Assembly: GCF_000314855.2 (NCBI RefSeq)
Contig: NZ_KB233222.1
Location: 2,101,031-2,165,030, forward strand
Origin: Providencia burhodogranariea DSM 19968
GTDB taxonomy: Bacteria; Pseudomonadota; Gammaproteobacteria; Enterobacterales; Enterobacteriaceae
DNA length: 64,000 bases
Direction: 5' to 3'
The notes under the pieces: generated by a model
What the model was told of the DNA's origin: nothing
Databases searched by the model: none
The model's input: only the letters and a program-made list of their open reading frames with translations
Shown here: in pieces, positions 35,611 to 44,530 of the stretch
Numbering within the stretch: the first letter of the stretch is position 1
Layout of the letters: the number at the start of each line of letters is the position of its first letter
Translations under genes and position numbers: made by a program

Positions 35611-35760
35611 GTATATATAAAATAGTTCAAATTGCATGTAGGGGACAAGCTAAGCGATACCTTCCTGTGAAAAAAGCACATTGAACATAAATAACACTTT
35701 TATCAAAGCCATTAAACGCAAGTCAATATTTATGCAATTTGAAGTATGTTAAGTATATAC
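35611..35760. repeat. MITE-like intergenic repeat, copy 2
   Basis: The best-preserved ends: GTATATATAAAATAGTTCAA followed by ATTGCATGTAGG at the left, and ATGCAATTTGAAGTATGTTA followed by AGTATATAC at the right. These are inverted repeats of about 28 bases with few mismatches. Confidence 0.75.
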
Positions 35761-35917
35761 AATACTATACGCTGGCAGAATGTGAATGGGTATGAGAAAC
35801 ATTTTCATCACCTAATGTTTTTGATTTGTTACTTCAATATATAAAACTGTTAAGATTTGGTTTGTCTGTTGATGCTATGGCACTATTAAATAGAAAATTA
35901 CATGTTAGTATCACTTT

Positions 35918-36045
35918 GTATACCCTAAATAATTCGATTTGCATGTAAGCGACAAACGAAGATAGCGAACCACATAGATGAACGATGCAACTTGGCTAGT
36001 TTAGCTAAATTAACAACCATGCCATTCGAACGATTACTGGTATAA
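35918..36045. repeat. MITE-like intergenic repeat, copy 3
   Basis: Starts GTATACCCTAAATAATTCGA followed by TTTGCATGTAAGCGACAA and ends ACGATTACTGGTATA. The left end is close to the form common in Photorhabdus, Yersinia and Providencia intergenic repeats; the right end is decayed. Confidence 0.65.
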
Positions 36046-36230
36046 GTTTGGTGATTGAAAGCGTGCATATTAACGCTTGTTTAGTACTAATAACCGTCTG
36101 CTCAATATTAACGCCTATTGAGCAGATGCATAATTGGAGTACTCTCATACAAAAGAGCGATACATAGGGTCACACAATAAGACTTCTATCTTTTGTCAAA
36201 GTGAGTATACTTTTCCAACCTTAACGATTT

Positions 36231-36355
36231 GTATCCAAAATAATTCAAGTTACAGGTAGGCATTCAGTGAAGATATCCCAGAGCAGGCACAATACGGTGT
36301 CGTTCGGGTAGCTAAATGGAACAACCTCCGCAACATGTAATATATTATGGGTATA
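36231..36355. repeat. MITE-like intergenic repeat, copy 4
   Basis: Starts GTATCCAAAATAATTCAAGT followed by TACAGGTAGGC and ends ATTATGGGTATA; interior GGGTAGCTAAATGG corresponds to the CTAG-TAGCTAAA part of copy 3. Confidence 0.6.
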
Positions 36356-36392
36356 GCTAAGTAGATAAGCTCCGCGAGGATGTCTGCGCGCC

Positions 36393-37607
36393 ATGAATTT
36401 AGACGCTACACCGATCATTACATCACTGCTCGATACTGATGCTTATAAGCTTCATATGCAGCAGGCCGTTTTTCACCATTACAGTCAAGTTCCGGTTGTC
36501 GCCGAGTTCCGCTGTCGTAGTAGTGAAATTTTAGGCACTTATGCCAATGAAATACGCCAACAGGTTAATTTAATGGCTGACCTTTCTCTAACTGATGAAG
36601 AGTCTCGCTACTTAACTACCCTCCCGTTTTTCAAAGATGACTATCTTGCATGGCTGAAGATTTTTCGCTTTAAACCCGAACAAGTGAACATTACTACAGC
36701 GGATGATGGGCAACTCGCTATCCGTATTAGTGGCCCTTGGAGCGAAGTTATTATGTGGGAAGTTCCACTACTTGCTCTGGTTAGTGAAATTGTCCAGCGT
36801 AATCGGCATCCACAAGTCACCCGTGAGGATGCGGTTAAACAGCTAAAAAAATTACTCTCTGTATTTTATGCACAAGCCGCAGAGCATAATGTTGATCTTA
36901 CAAACTTCAAATTGATGGACTTCGGAACTCGCCGTCGTTTTTCTTATGACGTGCAATCTGCCATCGTTTCAATGCTTAAAAAAGAATTTCCATATCTTGT
37001 CGGCTCAAGTAACTACAAGCTTGCCCATGAACTAGGGTTAGCGCCAGTCGGTACTCAAGCACATGAGTGGTTCCAAGCCCATCAACAAATCAGCCCTGAA
37101 TTAGCGAATAGCCAGCGAGCTGCGCTACAAAGCTGGCTAGATGAATACCCAGACCAGTTAGGTATCGCCTTGACTGACTGTATCACCATGGATGCTTTTT
37201 TACGCGATTTTGATATTAATTTTGCGAAGCGCTACCAAGGATTACGCCACGATTCAGGTGACCCGATTGAATGGGGTAAAAAAGCGATTGCTCATTATGA
37301 AAAATTGGGGATTGACCCAATGAGTAAAACGCTGGTGTTTTCTGATAGCTTGGATTTGCAAAAATCATTAGAGCTATATCGCTATTTCCATAAACGCATT
37401 AATCTCGTATTTGGTATTGGCACAAGGCTAACTTGTAATATTCCGCAGGTTGTTCCTCTCAATATTGTGATCAAACTCGTTGAATGTAATGGTAAGCCTG
37501 TTGCAAAACTATCTGATAGCCCAGGAAAAACCATTTGTGAAGATGATGAGTTCGTCAATCAACTACGCAAAGCCTTCGACCTACCAAAAATGGAAAAAGC
37601 CTGTTAA
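36393..37607 (+). CDS. pncB: Nicotinate phosphoribosyltransferase
   Basis: 404 residues. It joins nicotinate and PRPP, with ATP hydrolysis, to form nicotinate mononucleotide in the NAD salvage pathway. Conserved text: [53 protein letters not shown], the phospho-histidine site [30 protein letters not shown] and [16 protein letters not shown] 36393 lies after GCGAGGATGTCTGCGCGCC, where GAGGA is rather distant. The stop codon sits in the loop of a hairpin. Confidence 0.97.
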   Translation: MNLDATPIITSLLDTDAYKLHMQQAVFHHYSQVPVVAEFRCRSSEILGTYANEIRQQVNLMADLSLTDEESRYLTTLPFFKDDYLAWLKIFRFKPEQVNITTADDGQLAIRISGPWSEVIMWEVPLLALVSEIVQRNRHPQVTREDAVKQLKKLLSVFYAQAAEHNVDLTNFKLMDFGTRRRFSYDVQSAIVSMLKKEFPYLVGSSNYKLAHELGLAPVGTQAHEWFQAHQQISPELANSQRAALQSWLDEYPDQLGIALTDCITMDAFLRDFDINFAKRYQGLRHDSGDPIEWGKKAIAHYEKLGIDPMSKTLVFSDSLDLQKSLELYRYFHKRINLVFGIGTRLTCNIPQVVPLNIVIKLVECNGKPVAKLSDSPGKTICEDDEFVNQLRKAFDLPKMEKAC

Positions 37608-37620
37608 TGGGCTTTTTCCA
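37591..37620 (+). terminator. Hairpin overlapping the end of pncB
   Basis: TGGAAAAAGCC (37591-37601) and GGCTTTTTCCA (37610-37620) form an 11-base perfect stem whose left arm encodes the last residues of PncB, with the TAA in the loop. The T-run lies inside the stem, so it resembles a terminator-like or mRNA-protecting stem. Confidence 0.6.
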
Positions 37621-37661
37621 TTGCGTGATACCCAATATTGACTTTTTGGGGTATCACGCAA
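37621..37661. repeat. Second hairpin after pncB
   Basis: TTGCGTGATACCC (37621-37633) and GGGTATCACGCAA (37649-37661) are exact inverted 13-mers with a 15-base loop rich in T. It abuts the first hairpin, giving two stems in series. Confidence 0.75.
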
Positions 37662-37834
37662 GAAAAGCGCTTTTGCTTTTACTGACTTGCTATTAATATG
37701 CCAACTAGGTTTTAGGGGATGTTTATCTTTGCTGCTTATTTTTACTGCACTAATTGATTGAAATGACATCAGTTTTATTATGTCACCTATTGAGGTTATT
37801 AAAATAACATCACATAACCCCAAACCCTAAAGGA

Positions 37835-37965
37835 AAGCGCCCTTTGGGTTCGATTAAACGCGATTTTTCGCTGTGTTGAGCGGCTCTTGCCTAGTTCACT
37901 AGGCGGCGAATCACTCGCCTTGCTCAAAAGGCTTTTAATTCGAATAAAAATTGACCTTCAAAGAT
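37835..37965 (-). repeat. Dispersed structured repeat, better copy
   Basis: Inverted relative to the copy at 13652-13785. It contains two adjacent perfect hairpins, GCCTAGTTCACTAGGC (37889-37904) and GGCGAATCACTCGCC (37905-37919), flanked by CGATTTTTCGC and by the conserved TTGACCTTCAAAG end. No frame runs through it. It looks like a structured RNA or repetitive element. Confidence 0.65.
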
Positions 37966-38183
37966 AAACAGCCCCTAGCTAAAAAGTCTCAGTTCGCCTT
38001 TGATTCAAATGTCGTGATTTTTTACTTGTTTCCTGCCCCACGGCAAGTAACATAGAACCTCGACCCTGAAATATGGGATTTGAGAAAACTTATACTTTCA
38101 TTCATCTCTATAAGTTACTTAACACTTATTAGGTTAATGAATATTCATCGTTAATATCGTTTATATATAAGAGAGTAATTTTT
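37966..38183. other. asnS upstream region
   Basis: Continuation of the pncB-asnS gap after the structured repeat. Nothing coding is seen; the asnS promoter is presumably here. AAGAGAGTAATTTTT precedes the asnS ATG. Confidence 0.4.
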
Positions 38184-39584
38184 ATGATCGTAGCGCCTGT
38201 AGTCGATGTACTGCAAGGCCGTGTGGCGGTTGGCTCTGAAGTCACCGTTCAAGGCTGGGTACGTACAAGGAGAGATTCAAATGCTGGTTTTTCTTTCCTC
38301 GCCGTTTATGACGGTTCCTGCTTTAATCCGTTACAGGCTGTCATCAATAATAATTTACCGAATTATAACGACGAAGTCCTGCATCTGACCACGGGTTGTT
38401 CTGTTGAAGTCACGGGTACAGTAAAAGAATCTCCAGGCCAAGGCCAGTCTTTTGAATTAGATGCAACGGCAGTTAAAGTGGTTGGTTGGATTGAAGATCC
38501 AGATACTTACCCAATGGCCGCAAAACGTCATAGCGTAGAATTTCTGCGTGAAGCAGCTCACTTGCGTCCCCGCACTAATTTAATTGGTGCTGTTGCTCGT
38601 GTACGTCATACCTTGGCACAAGCATTACATCGTTTTTTTGATGAACAAGGCTATTTTTGGGTTTCCTCACCGATTATCACTGCATCCGATACTGAAGGTG
38701 CAGGCGAAATGTTCCGTGTTTCTACGCTGGATTACAACAACCTACCTCGTAACGACAAAGGTGAAGTCGATTTCAGTGAAGACTTCTTTGGGCGTGAAGC
38801 TTTCTTAACCGTATCAGGTCAGCTAAACGGCGAAACTTATGCAACAGCTCTGAGTAAGATATACACCTTTGGTCCAACCTTCCGTGCAGAAAACTCAAAT
38901 ACCAGCCGTCACTTGGCTGAATTCTGGATGGTGGAGCCTGAAGTCGCATTTGCTAACCTTGATGATATCGCAGGTCTTGCAGAGCAAATGCTAAAATATG
39001 TCTTCAAAGCTGCGCTGGATGAGCGCCGTGACGACTTAGAGTTCTTTGCGCAACGTGTTGATAAAGATGTAATCAACCGTTTAGAAAGCTTTGTTAACTC
39101 TGATTTCGCTCAAGTTGATTACACTGATGCGATCAAAATCCTCGAAACCTGCGGTCAGAAATTTGAAAACCCAGTATATTGGGGCGTTGATATGTCGTCT
39201 GAACATGAGCGCTATTTAGCAGAACAACACTTTAAAGCACCTGTTGTCGTTAAAAACTATCCGAAAGATATTAAAGCGTTCTATATGCGCCTTAACGAAG
39301 ATGGCAAAACAGTTGCTGCGATGGATGTCCTTGCGCCAGGTATCGGTGAAATCATCGGGGGCTCTCAACGTGAAGAGCGCCTTGATAGACTAGATGCGCG
39401 TCTTGAAGAAATGGGCATGAATAAAGAAGATTACTGGTGGTATCGTGATCTGCGCCGTTATGGCACAGTGCCACATTCAGGATTTGGTCTAGGTTTTGAG
39501 CGCCTAGTGACTTATGTCACGGGTGTTGGTAACATTCGTGAGGTTATCCCATTCCCACGCACACCAAAAAATGCAGCTTTCTAA
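38184..39584 (+). CDS. asnS: Asparaginyl-tRNA synthetase
   Basis: 466 residues, the E. coli length. Class IIb synthetase that charges tRNA-Asn with asparagine. The N-terminal OB-fold ([20 protein letters not shown]) binds the anticodon. The catalytic domain has class II motif 2 in [23 protein letters not shown] and motif 3 in [35 protein letters not shown] is typical of AsnRS. Strong codon bias, as expected for a translation gene. A hairpin terminator follows the stop. Confidence 0.98.
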   Translation: MIVAPVVDVLQGRVAVGSEVTVQGWVRTRRDSNAGFSFLAVYDGSCFNPLQAVINNNLPNYNDEVLHLTTGCSVEVTGTVKESPGQGQSFELDATAVKVVGWIEDPDTYPMAAKRHSVEFLREAAHLRPRTNLIGAVARVRHTLAQALHRFFDEQGYFWVSSPIITASDTEGAGEMFRVSTLDYNNLPRNDKGEVDFSEDFFGREAFLTVSGQLNGETYATALSKIYTFGPTFRAENSNTSRHLAEFWMVEPEVAFANLDDIAGLAEQMLKYVFKAALDERRDDLEFFAQRVDKDVINRLESFVNSDFAQVDYTDAIKILETCGQKFENPVYWGVDMSSEHERYLAEQHFKAPVVVKNYPKDIKAFYMRLNEDGKTVAAMDVLAPGIGEIIGGSQREERLDRLDARLEEMGMNKEDYWWYRDLRRYGTVPHSGFGLGFERLVTYVTGVGNIREVIPFPRTPKNAAF

Positions 39585-39618
39585 TATAGATAAATCATAT
39601 AAATAGAAGCATCTTATT

Positions 39619-39651
39619 ATATTGGGTTCGTTATCGAGCCCAATATTTTTT
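39619..39651 (+). terminator. asnS terminator
   Basis: TTGGGTTCG-TTAT-CGAGCCCAA stem (one G-T pair) followed by TATTTTTTC, 37 bases after the asnS stop. Confidence 0.85.
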
Positions 39652-39917
39652 CAAGTTCTCATCATTTTTGACTAAACCTGAAAAGTTCATCATCCCCCTA
39701 TCAGCAAAACACAATAATTCATCTTTTTTCCAACACAATTTAACCTTAGATAAGAAAATTCTGTTTTTTATTCTTTTTGTTTACCTCTATGAATAAAAAA
39801 ATGATCTAAACCTCTCCTGACTGTTTAAAAAAAGCTCAACTCGACTTCTCAAAAAGTTCCCTAAAATTTGTAATTATTTTAAACTGGTACTACCAGCGCT
39901 TCTTTTTCGACCTATTT

Positions 39918-39988
39918 TTTACATTTAGAAACACCCTGTTACCATTTGTTACAGAATCTTCGTTTTTGTAGCACTTTGAGGGTAGATA
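39918..39988 (+). promoter_or_regulatory. OmpR boxes and promoter of the porin gene
   Basis: TTTACATTTAGAAACACC (39918-39935) and GTTACCATTTGTTACAG (39938-39954) are tandem copies of the OmpR recognition pattern (TTTACTTTTGGTTACA type). TAGATA at 39983-39988 is a plausible -10 with no good -35, as expected for an OmpR-activated promoter. The leader to the ATG is about 130 bases, like that of E. coli ompF, where micF RNA binds. Confidence 0.7.
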
Positions 39989-40119
39989 AATTTATTTAGC
40001 AATGGAACACTGGACGCCGACATAGACGACACTAATCTCTCATAAATAGTTCCAAAAAATTTTGAGAATTATTTTTGGCAGTGGCAGGTGTCCGAATAAC
40101 ACCAATGAGGGTAATAATA

Positions 40120-41217
40120 ATGATGAAACGCAATATTCTTGCAATGGTTATCCCAGCTTTGTTAGCTGCAGGCGCAGCAAACGCAGCTGAAGTATATAAC
40201 AAAGACGGCAACAAGTTAGACGTTTACGGTAAAGTTGACGTTCGTCACTACTTCGCTGATGGCAAAGGTAGTAATGGTACTAAAAGCCAAGATGGCGACG
40301 ACTCACGTGTTCGTATCGGCTTCAAAGGTGATACTCAAATCACTGATCAACTGACTGGTTTTGGTCGTTTCGAGTGGGAAACTAAAACTAACAAAACTGA
40401 ATCTGGTGCTGAAAATAAAAACCGTCTAGCATACGCTGGTCTGAAATTTGCTGACTTCGGTTCAATCGACTATGGCCGTAACTACGGCGTAATCTATGAC
40501 ACGAACGCATGGACTGACGTATTCCCATTATGGGGCGGCGACACTATGGCTCAGACTGACACGTTCATGACTAGCCGTAACCGTAACCTATTAACTTACC
40601 GTAACAACAATGCATTCGGTTATGTTGATGGCCTGAGCTTTGCTCTGCAATATCAAGGCAAAAACACTGAACACAATAAATCAGGTGTTAAAGAAGCATA
40701 CAAAAACAACGGTGATGGCTACGGTTTATCTGCAGCATATGACTTAGGTTGGGGTGTGTCACTGGGTGGTGGTTACTCAAACTCATCTCGTACTGAAGGC
40801 CAAAAAGCTAAATACGCTAACGGTAAACGTGCTGAAGCATGGAACGTTGGTGGTAAATTCGACGCTAACAATGTTTACTTAGCAGCTATGTATGGTCAAG
40901 CGCTGAATACTACTCACTTCGGTGATGCTGATACTATCGCTAAGAAAACTGAAAACGTTGAATTAGTTGCTCAGTACCTGTTCGATTTCGGTCTGAAACC
41001 ATCTATTGGTTATAACCAATCTAAAGGTAAAAACCTGGCTTCAGGTAACGAAGATTTAGTTAAATATGTTTCTGTTGGTTCTTACTACTACTTCAACAAA
41101 AATATGTCTGCTGTAGTTGACTACAAAATCAACTTACTGAAAGACAATGACTTCACTAGATCTTACGGTATCAACACTGACAACGTCGTTGGTTTAGGTC
41201 TGACTTATCAGTTCTAA
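40120..41217 (+). CDS. ompF: OmpF/OmpC-type general porin
   Basis: 365 residues from ATG 40120, preceded by GAGGG; an in-frame start at 40075 would put text before the signal peptide. Signal [15 protein letters not shown]...ANA, mature start [16 protein letters not shown] as in all enterobacterial trimeric porins. The constriction-loop region [20 protein letters not shown] and [16 protein letters not shown], and the C-terminal strand [11 protein letters not shown] with terminal Phe (the BAM signal), are present. It forms a 16-stranded trimeric diffusion pore. The place between asnS and aspC is that of E. coli ompF, though OmpC is equally close in sequence. Confidence 0.95.
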   Translation: MMKRNILAMVIPALLAAGAANAAEVYNKDGNKLDVYGKVDVRHYFADGKGSNGTKSQDGDDSRVRIGFKGDTQITDQLTGFGRFEWETKTNKTESGAENKNRLAYAGLKFADFGSIDYGRNYGVIYDTNAWTDVFPLWGGDTMAQTDTFMTSRNRNLLTYRNNNAFGYVDGLSFALQYQGKNTEHNKSGVKEAYKNNGDGYGLSAAYDLGWGVSLGGGYSNSSRTEGQKAKYANGKRAEAWNVGGKFDANNVYLAAMYGQALNTTHFGDADTIAKKTENVELVAQYLFDFGLKPSIGYNQSKGKNLASGNEDLVKYVSVGSYYYFNKNMSAVVDYKINLLKDNDFTRSYGINTDNVVGLGLTYQF

Positions 41218-41260
41218 TTATCGGTTACGATAATAAAAACTGTATTGAAGTTAGTATTAG

Positions 41261-41287
41261 AAAAGCAGCGCTTAGCGCTGCTTTTTC
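41261..41287 (+). terminator. Porin terminator
   Basis: AAAAGCAGCGC-TTA-GCGCTGCTTTTT: a perfect stem with T-run, 43 bases past the stop. Confidence 0.92.
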
Positions 41288-41592
41288 TTATCAATAAGTT
41301 ACCTTAACTTTATTTCCTCACACCTACCTTATAAAACCTTACCTTCTGCAATTTCAACATACACGTTTATATAAACTTAAAACTGATTACAAAATGATTA
41401 GCTAAATAAAAAACCAATAATCTAGATAATCACTCTAGCTTAATATCAATTTACGGTTTTATTACATTCAATTCATGTCTAGCTCACAAGATCCCGCCAT
41501 TTTTTCGTAAAACGGTTGGCAAATTGTTTTCTGCACGTTAACCTGAGTACTCAACATTTTCGGCTTAACAACTGAGTTTTGGAATCGACAAC
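41288..41592. other. ompF-aspC intergenic region
   Basis: About 305 AT-rich bases with no gene. It must contain the aspC promoter; no specific operator was recognised. Confidence 0.4.
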
Positions 41593-42783
41593 ATGTTTGA
41601 AAAAATTACTTCTGCCCCTGCTGACCCTATTTTAGGCCTTGCTGATAGTTTCCGTGCTGATCCCCGTGATAACAAAATTAACCTTGGTATCGGTGTATAC
41701 AAAGACGGTTCAGGTAAAACCCCTGTTCTAGACACTGTAAAAAAAGCTGAAAAGCTCCTGCTAGAAAACGAAAATACCAAAAACTATCTTGCCATCAGTG
41801 GTATTCCAGAATTTGGCCAAGTAACTCAAGAACTATTATTTGGTAAAGAGCACGAAATTATCACCTCTAAACGAGCTCGCACTGCACAAGCTCCAGGCGG
41901 TACTGGCGCACTGCGTATCGCTGCCGACTTTATTGCTAGCCAAACTAATGCTAAGCGTGTTTGGATAAGCAACCCAACTTGGCCAAACCACAAAAATATT
42001 TTTGAAGCTGCCGGTTTAGAAGTCGTGACTTACAACTACTATGACGCAGCTAATCATGGTATGGACTTTGATGGCATGCTCAATAGCTTGTCTTCTGCTG
42101 TTACCGGTGATGCAATCGTTTTACACGGCTGCTGCCATAATCCAACAGGTATCGACCCTACTGTTGAACAGTGGACTGAACTGTCCGCACTGTGTGCAGA
42201 AAAAGGCTTATTGCCAGTCTTTGACTTTGCTTACCAAGGCTTCGCTAAAGGCTTAGAAGAAGATGCTGAAGGCCTGCGTGTCTTCACGAAACAAAACCCA
42301 GAAATGATTGTTGCGAGTTCGTACTCTAAAAACTTCGGTTTGTACAATGAGCGCGTTGGTGCTTGCACTATTATTGCTAAAGATAGCGATAACGCAGAGC
42401 GTGCATTTAGCCAAGCAAAAGCGGTTATCCGAGCTAACTACTCAAACCCACCAGCACATGGTGCAGCGGTTGTTACCACCATATTATCTGATGAAGCACT
42501 AAAAGCTGAGTGGATCCAAGAACTGTCATCAATGCGCGAACGTATTAAACGTATGCGTCAGTTATTGGTTAATACCCTTGAAGAAAAAGGCGCTAAGCAG
42601 GACTTCAGCTTCATCATTAACCAAAATGGTATATTTTCCTTCAGTGGCCTAACAAAAGAGCAAGTAGAACGCTTACGTAGCGAATTTGGCATCTATGCCG
42701 TTGGCTCAGGTCGTATTAACGTTGCTGGTTTAACACTAGAAAACATGGTGCCACTGTGTGACGCTATCATTAAAGTGATTTAA
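41593..42783 (+). CDS. aspC: Aspartate aminotransferase
   Basis: 396 residues, as in E. coli. PLP enzyme converting aspartate and 2-oxoglutarate to oxaloacetate and glutamate. The PLP lysine is in [18 protein letters not shown]. The N-terminal [20 protein letters not shown], the [13 protein letters not shown] substrate loop, [11 protein letters not shown] and the C-terminal SGRINVAGL (with the carboxylate-binding Arg) are conserved. It lies 375 bases after the porin gene, in the E. coli order. Confidence 0.98.
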   Translation: MFEKITSAPADPILGLADSFRADPRDNKINLGIGVYKDGSGKTPVLDTVKKAEKLLLENENTKNYLAISGIPEFGQVTQELLFGKEHEIITSKRARTAQAPGGTGALRIAADFIASQTNAKRVWISNPTWPNHKNIFEAAGLEVVTYNYYDAANHGMDFDGMLNSLSSAVTGDAIVLHGCCHNPTGIDPTVEQWTELSALCAEKGLLPVFDFAYQGFAKGLEEDAEGLRVFTKQNPEMIVASSYSKNFGLYNERVGACTIIAKDSDNAERAFSQAKAVIRANYSNPPAHGAAVVTTILSDEALKAEWIQELSSMRERIKRMRQLLVNTLEEKGAKQDFSFIINQNGIFSFSGLTKEQVERLRSEFGIYAVGSGRINVAGLTLENMVPLCDAIIKVI

Positions 42784-42815
42784 TACTTTAAGATAACTGA
42801 GTTTGATAATCGCGA

Positions 42816-42843
42816 AGACGTCTCCTTTTGGAGGCGTTTTTTA
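42816..42843 (+). terminator. aspC terminator
   Basis: GACGTCTCC-TTTT-GGAGGCGTTTTTT stem and T-run, 33 bases after the aspC stop. Confidence 0.85.
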
Positions 42844-42877
42844 TTGAACGACGAAAGTGAAAATAACTTAAAATAAT

Positions 42878-42903
42878 AATGCCTCAATCACTGAGGCATT
42901 TAT
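42878..42903 (-). terminator. gloC terminator
   Basis: AATGCCTCA-ATCAC-TGAGGCATT, a nine-base perfect stem; on the minus strand it leads into ATTATTTTAAG. It sits 71 bases after the gloC stop and back to back with the aspC terminator. Confidence 0.75.
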
Positions 42904-42973
42904 TGAAATCGAACTATCTATTCTCTACATAACTCTCTTAGTGCAGCTAGTAGACAATGGAATGACTGGCTCA

Positions 42974-43621
42974 TTACCAAACTGGCAGCTCATCCTGTAA
43001 GAACGGATTTGTTTTGCGCTCATGGCCAAGATCCGACATCGGGCCATGTCCCGGAATAAATTGATATTCATCCCCAAGCGGCAATACTTTATTTTTAATT
43101 GAGGCTATCAGTGCCTGATGGTCACCACGAGGAAAATCGCTCCGCCCTACGCCACCTTTAAATAACACATCACCCATTGAAATCAATTTATCTGCATGAT
43201 TAACAAAAATAATATGACCGGGTGTGTGCCCTGGGCAATGTAGAACATCAAAAGTGATAGGCCCACAAGTCACCGTTTGCCCTTCTTCTAACCAATAATC
43301 AGGGGTGAAATCAGGACATTCCCCGATATTAAACATCGCATTTTGCTCTGCTAACGCTTCAATCCAAAAAGCATCTTCTTTTTGTGGCCCATAAATAGGC
43401 ACTGAAAAATGTTTAGAAAGAATGGCTGTCGCGCCGATATGGTCAGAGTGCCCATGAGTCAAAAGGATTTTTGTGAGCTTTAAATTGCGATCTTCAATTG
43501 CGGCAATGAGTTTTTCTGCTTCACCGCCGGGATCAACAATAACGGCTTCCATCGAGTTTTCATCCCATATAACCTGACAGTTTTGCATGAAAGGGGTTAC
43601 TGGGATAATAATATATTTCAT
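42974..43621 (-). CDS. gloC: Hydroxyacylglutathione hydrolase GloC
   Basis: 215 residues, equal to E. coli YcbL. Metallo-beta-lactamase fold with the zinc motif [11 protein letters not shown], further ligands in [25 protein letters not shown] and the final histidine in [10 protein letters not shown]. It hydrolyses S-lactoylglutathione (type II glyoxalase), the last step of methylglyoxal detoxification; mgsA, which makes methylglyoxal, is in the same window but not linked. ycbK lies 39 bases upstream on the same strand. Confidence 0.95.
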   Translation of the reverse strand: MKYIIIPVTPFMQNCQVIWDENSMEAVIVDPGGEAEKLIAAIEDRNLKLTKILLTHGHSDHIGATAILSKHFSVPIYGPQKEDAFWIEALAEQNAMFNIGECPDFTPDYWLEEGQTVTCGPITFDVLHCPGHTPGHIIFVNHADKLISMGDVLFKGGVGRSDFPRGDHQALIASIKNKVLPLGDEYQFIPGHGPMSDLGHERKTNPFLQDELPVW

Positions 43622-43660
43622 TGAACAATTACTCCATAATCTGTGTCACCTATGCACAGA

Positions 43661-44209
43661 TTACCATGTTCTTGCTGGACCTGTATCGATATGAACAAAA
43701 TTGCTTTTCGGATAGTAACCTACTCCGCCAGCTTTCATTTTTAGTGCTGCCTTACGAATATTACTTAATTGCACCCCATCAATATGAAAATCCATTGCTT
43801 GGCCTCTTGTATGGTAGCTTTTCTTTGCTACTCCTGAACTACTTTTACGCAATGCATTATTGGTTTCGAGTGAACGATATCCTGAAATTAATTGAATTGG
43901 TTTATTCGACCCTAACATCATCTGCAACAGATAAATCTGATCGAATAATTTAGGATCAATCATTTTCACTTTATCCCTACGGTGATCGCGAAACAGATGA
44001 TTTAACCGCGCAAGCTCAGATTTATTATAATGCCGCCCATCAAAAAACTCTGTCTTTAAAAATTCCCCGGTGTTGAGATTTTGAAAACGCAAAATTCTCG
44101 GCCTTGGTGTTGTCATTGCAGCAAATACATGACTTGGTAACAAGCTTAGTCCAACAGTGGCGGCACCAATTCCTAACCATTTTCTGCGGTTTTGATCAAT
44201 TATATCCAT
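43661..44209 (-). CDS. ycbK: Tat-exported peptidase family M15A protein YcbK
   Basis: 182 residues from ATG 44209 (MDIIDQNRRKWLG), which matches the E. coli start; TTG 44230 is less likely. The N-terminal NRRKWLGIGAATVGLSLLPS is a twin-arginine signal, so the protein is exported folded. The DUF882/peptidase M15A domain has QLISGYRSLETNNALR, the zinc-ligand text KSYHTRGQAMDFHIDG and SNFVHIDTGPARTW. These residues are those of D,D-/L,D-carboxypeptidases and endopeptidases acting on peptidoglycan (E. coli MepK). It lies between ldtD and gloC, as in E. coli. Confidence 0.95.
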   Translation of the reverse strand: MDIIDQNRRKWLGIGAATVGLSLLPSHVFAAMTTPRPRILRFQNLNTGEFLKTEFFDGRHYNKSELARLNHLFRDHRRDKVKMIDPKLFDQIYLLQMMLGSNKPIQLISGYRSLETNNALRKSSSGVAKKSYHTRGQAMDFHIDGVQLSNIRKAALKMKAGGVGYYPKSNFVHIDTGPARTW

Positions 44210-44491
44210 AAGTGATAACTCAGATTTCAATTATATAAATAGTAAACAAACTAACTGTATCTTCCAGTCTAACAAATCATATTTGACTTTAATGTATAAT
44301 AATGTAAATAAATAAGTAAAAGTCTAAATATTAACGTTACATCATCAAAATAGTGAGTGTTATCACTAAATATAGTGTTAATGTCAGCTCTTGGTCGTTA
44401 CTTCGAATTAATATAAAACCATTAATATTTCATTTTTTCTATGGAAATGATGAGAAATAATGCGTAGATGTTGGAAAAATACAGAAAATGC
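44210..44491. other. ycbK-ldtD gap
   Basis: About 280 AT-rich bases without a gene. The ldtD terminator hairpin stands at its right end. Confidence 0.4.
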
Positions 44492-44516
44492 AATCAGGGA
44501 GACAAACTCCCTGATT
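44492..44516 (-). terminator. ldtD terminator hairpin
   Basis: AATCAGGGAG and CTCCCTGATT form a perfect 10-base stem with a five-base loop, 14 bases after the ldtD stop; GCATTTT follows on the minus strand. Confidence 0.8.
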
Positions 44517-44530
44517 GATGTACACAATCA

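Larger units (their letters stand above)
35563..36392. other. pepN-pncB intergenic region filled with repeats
   Basis: 830 bases with no gene. Three copies of the MITE-like repeat (35611-35760, 35918-36045, 36231-36355) occupy about half of it. Promoters for pepN and pncB must lie between them. Confidence 0.6.

Noticed and set aside
37581..37823. An 80-codon minus-strand frame after pncB
   Set aside because: It covers the two hairpins and the end of pncB in antisense; no family match.
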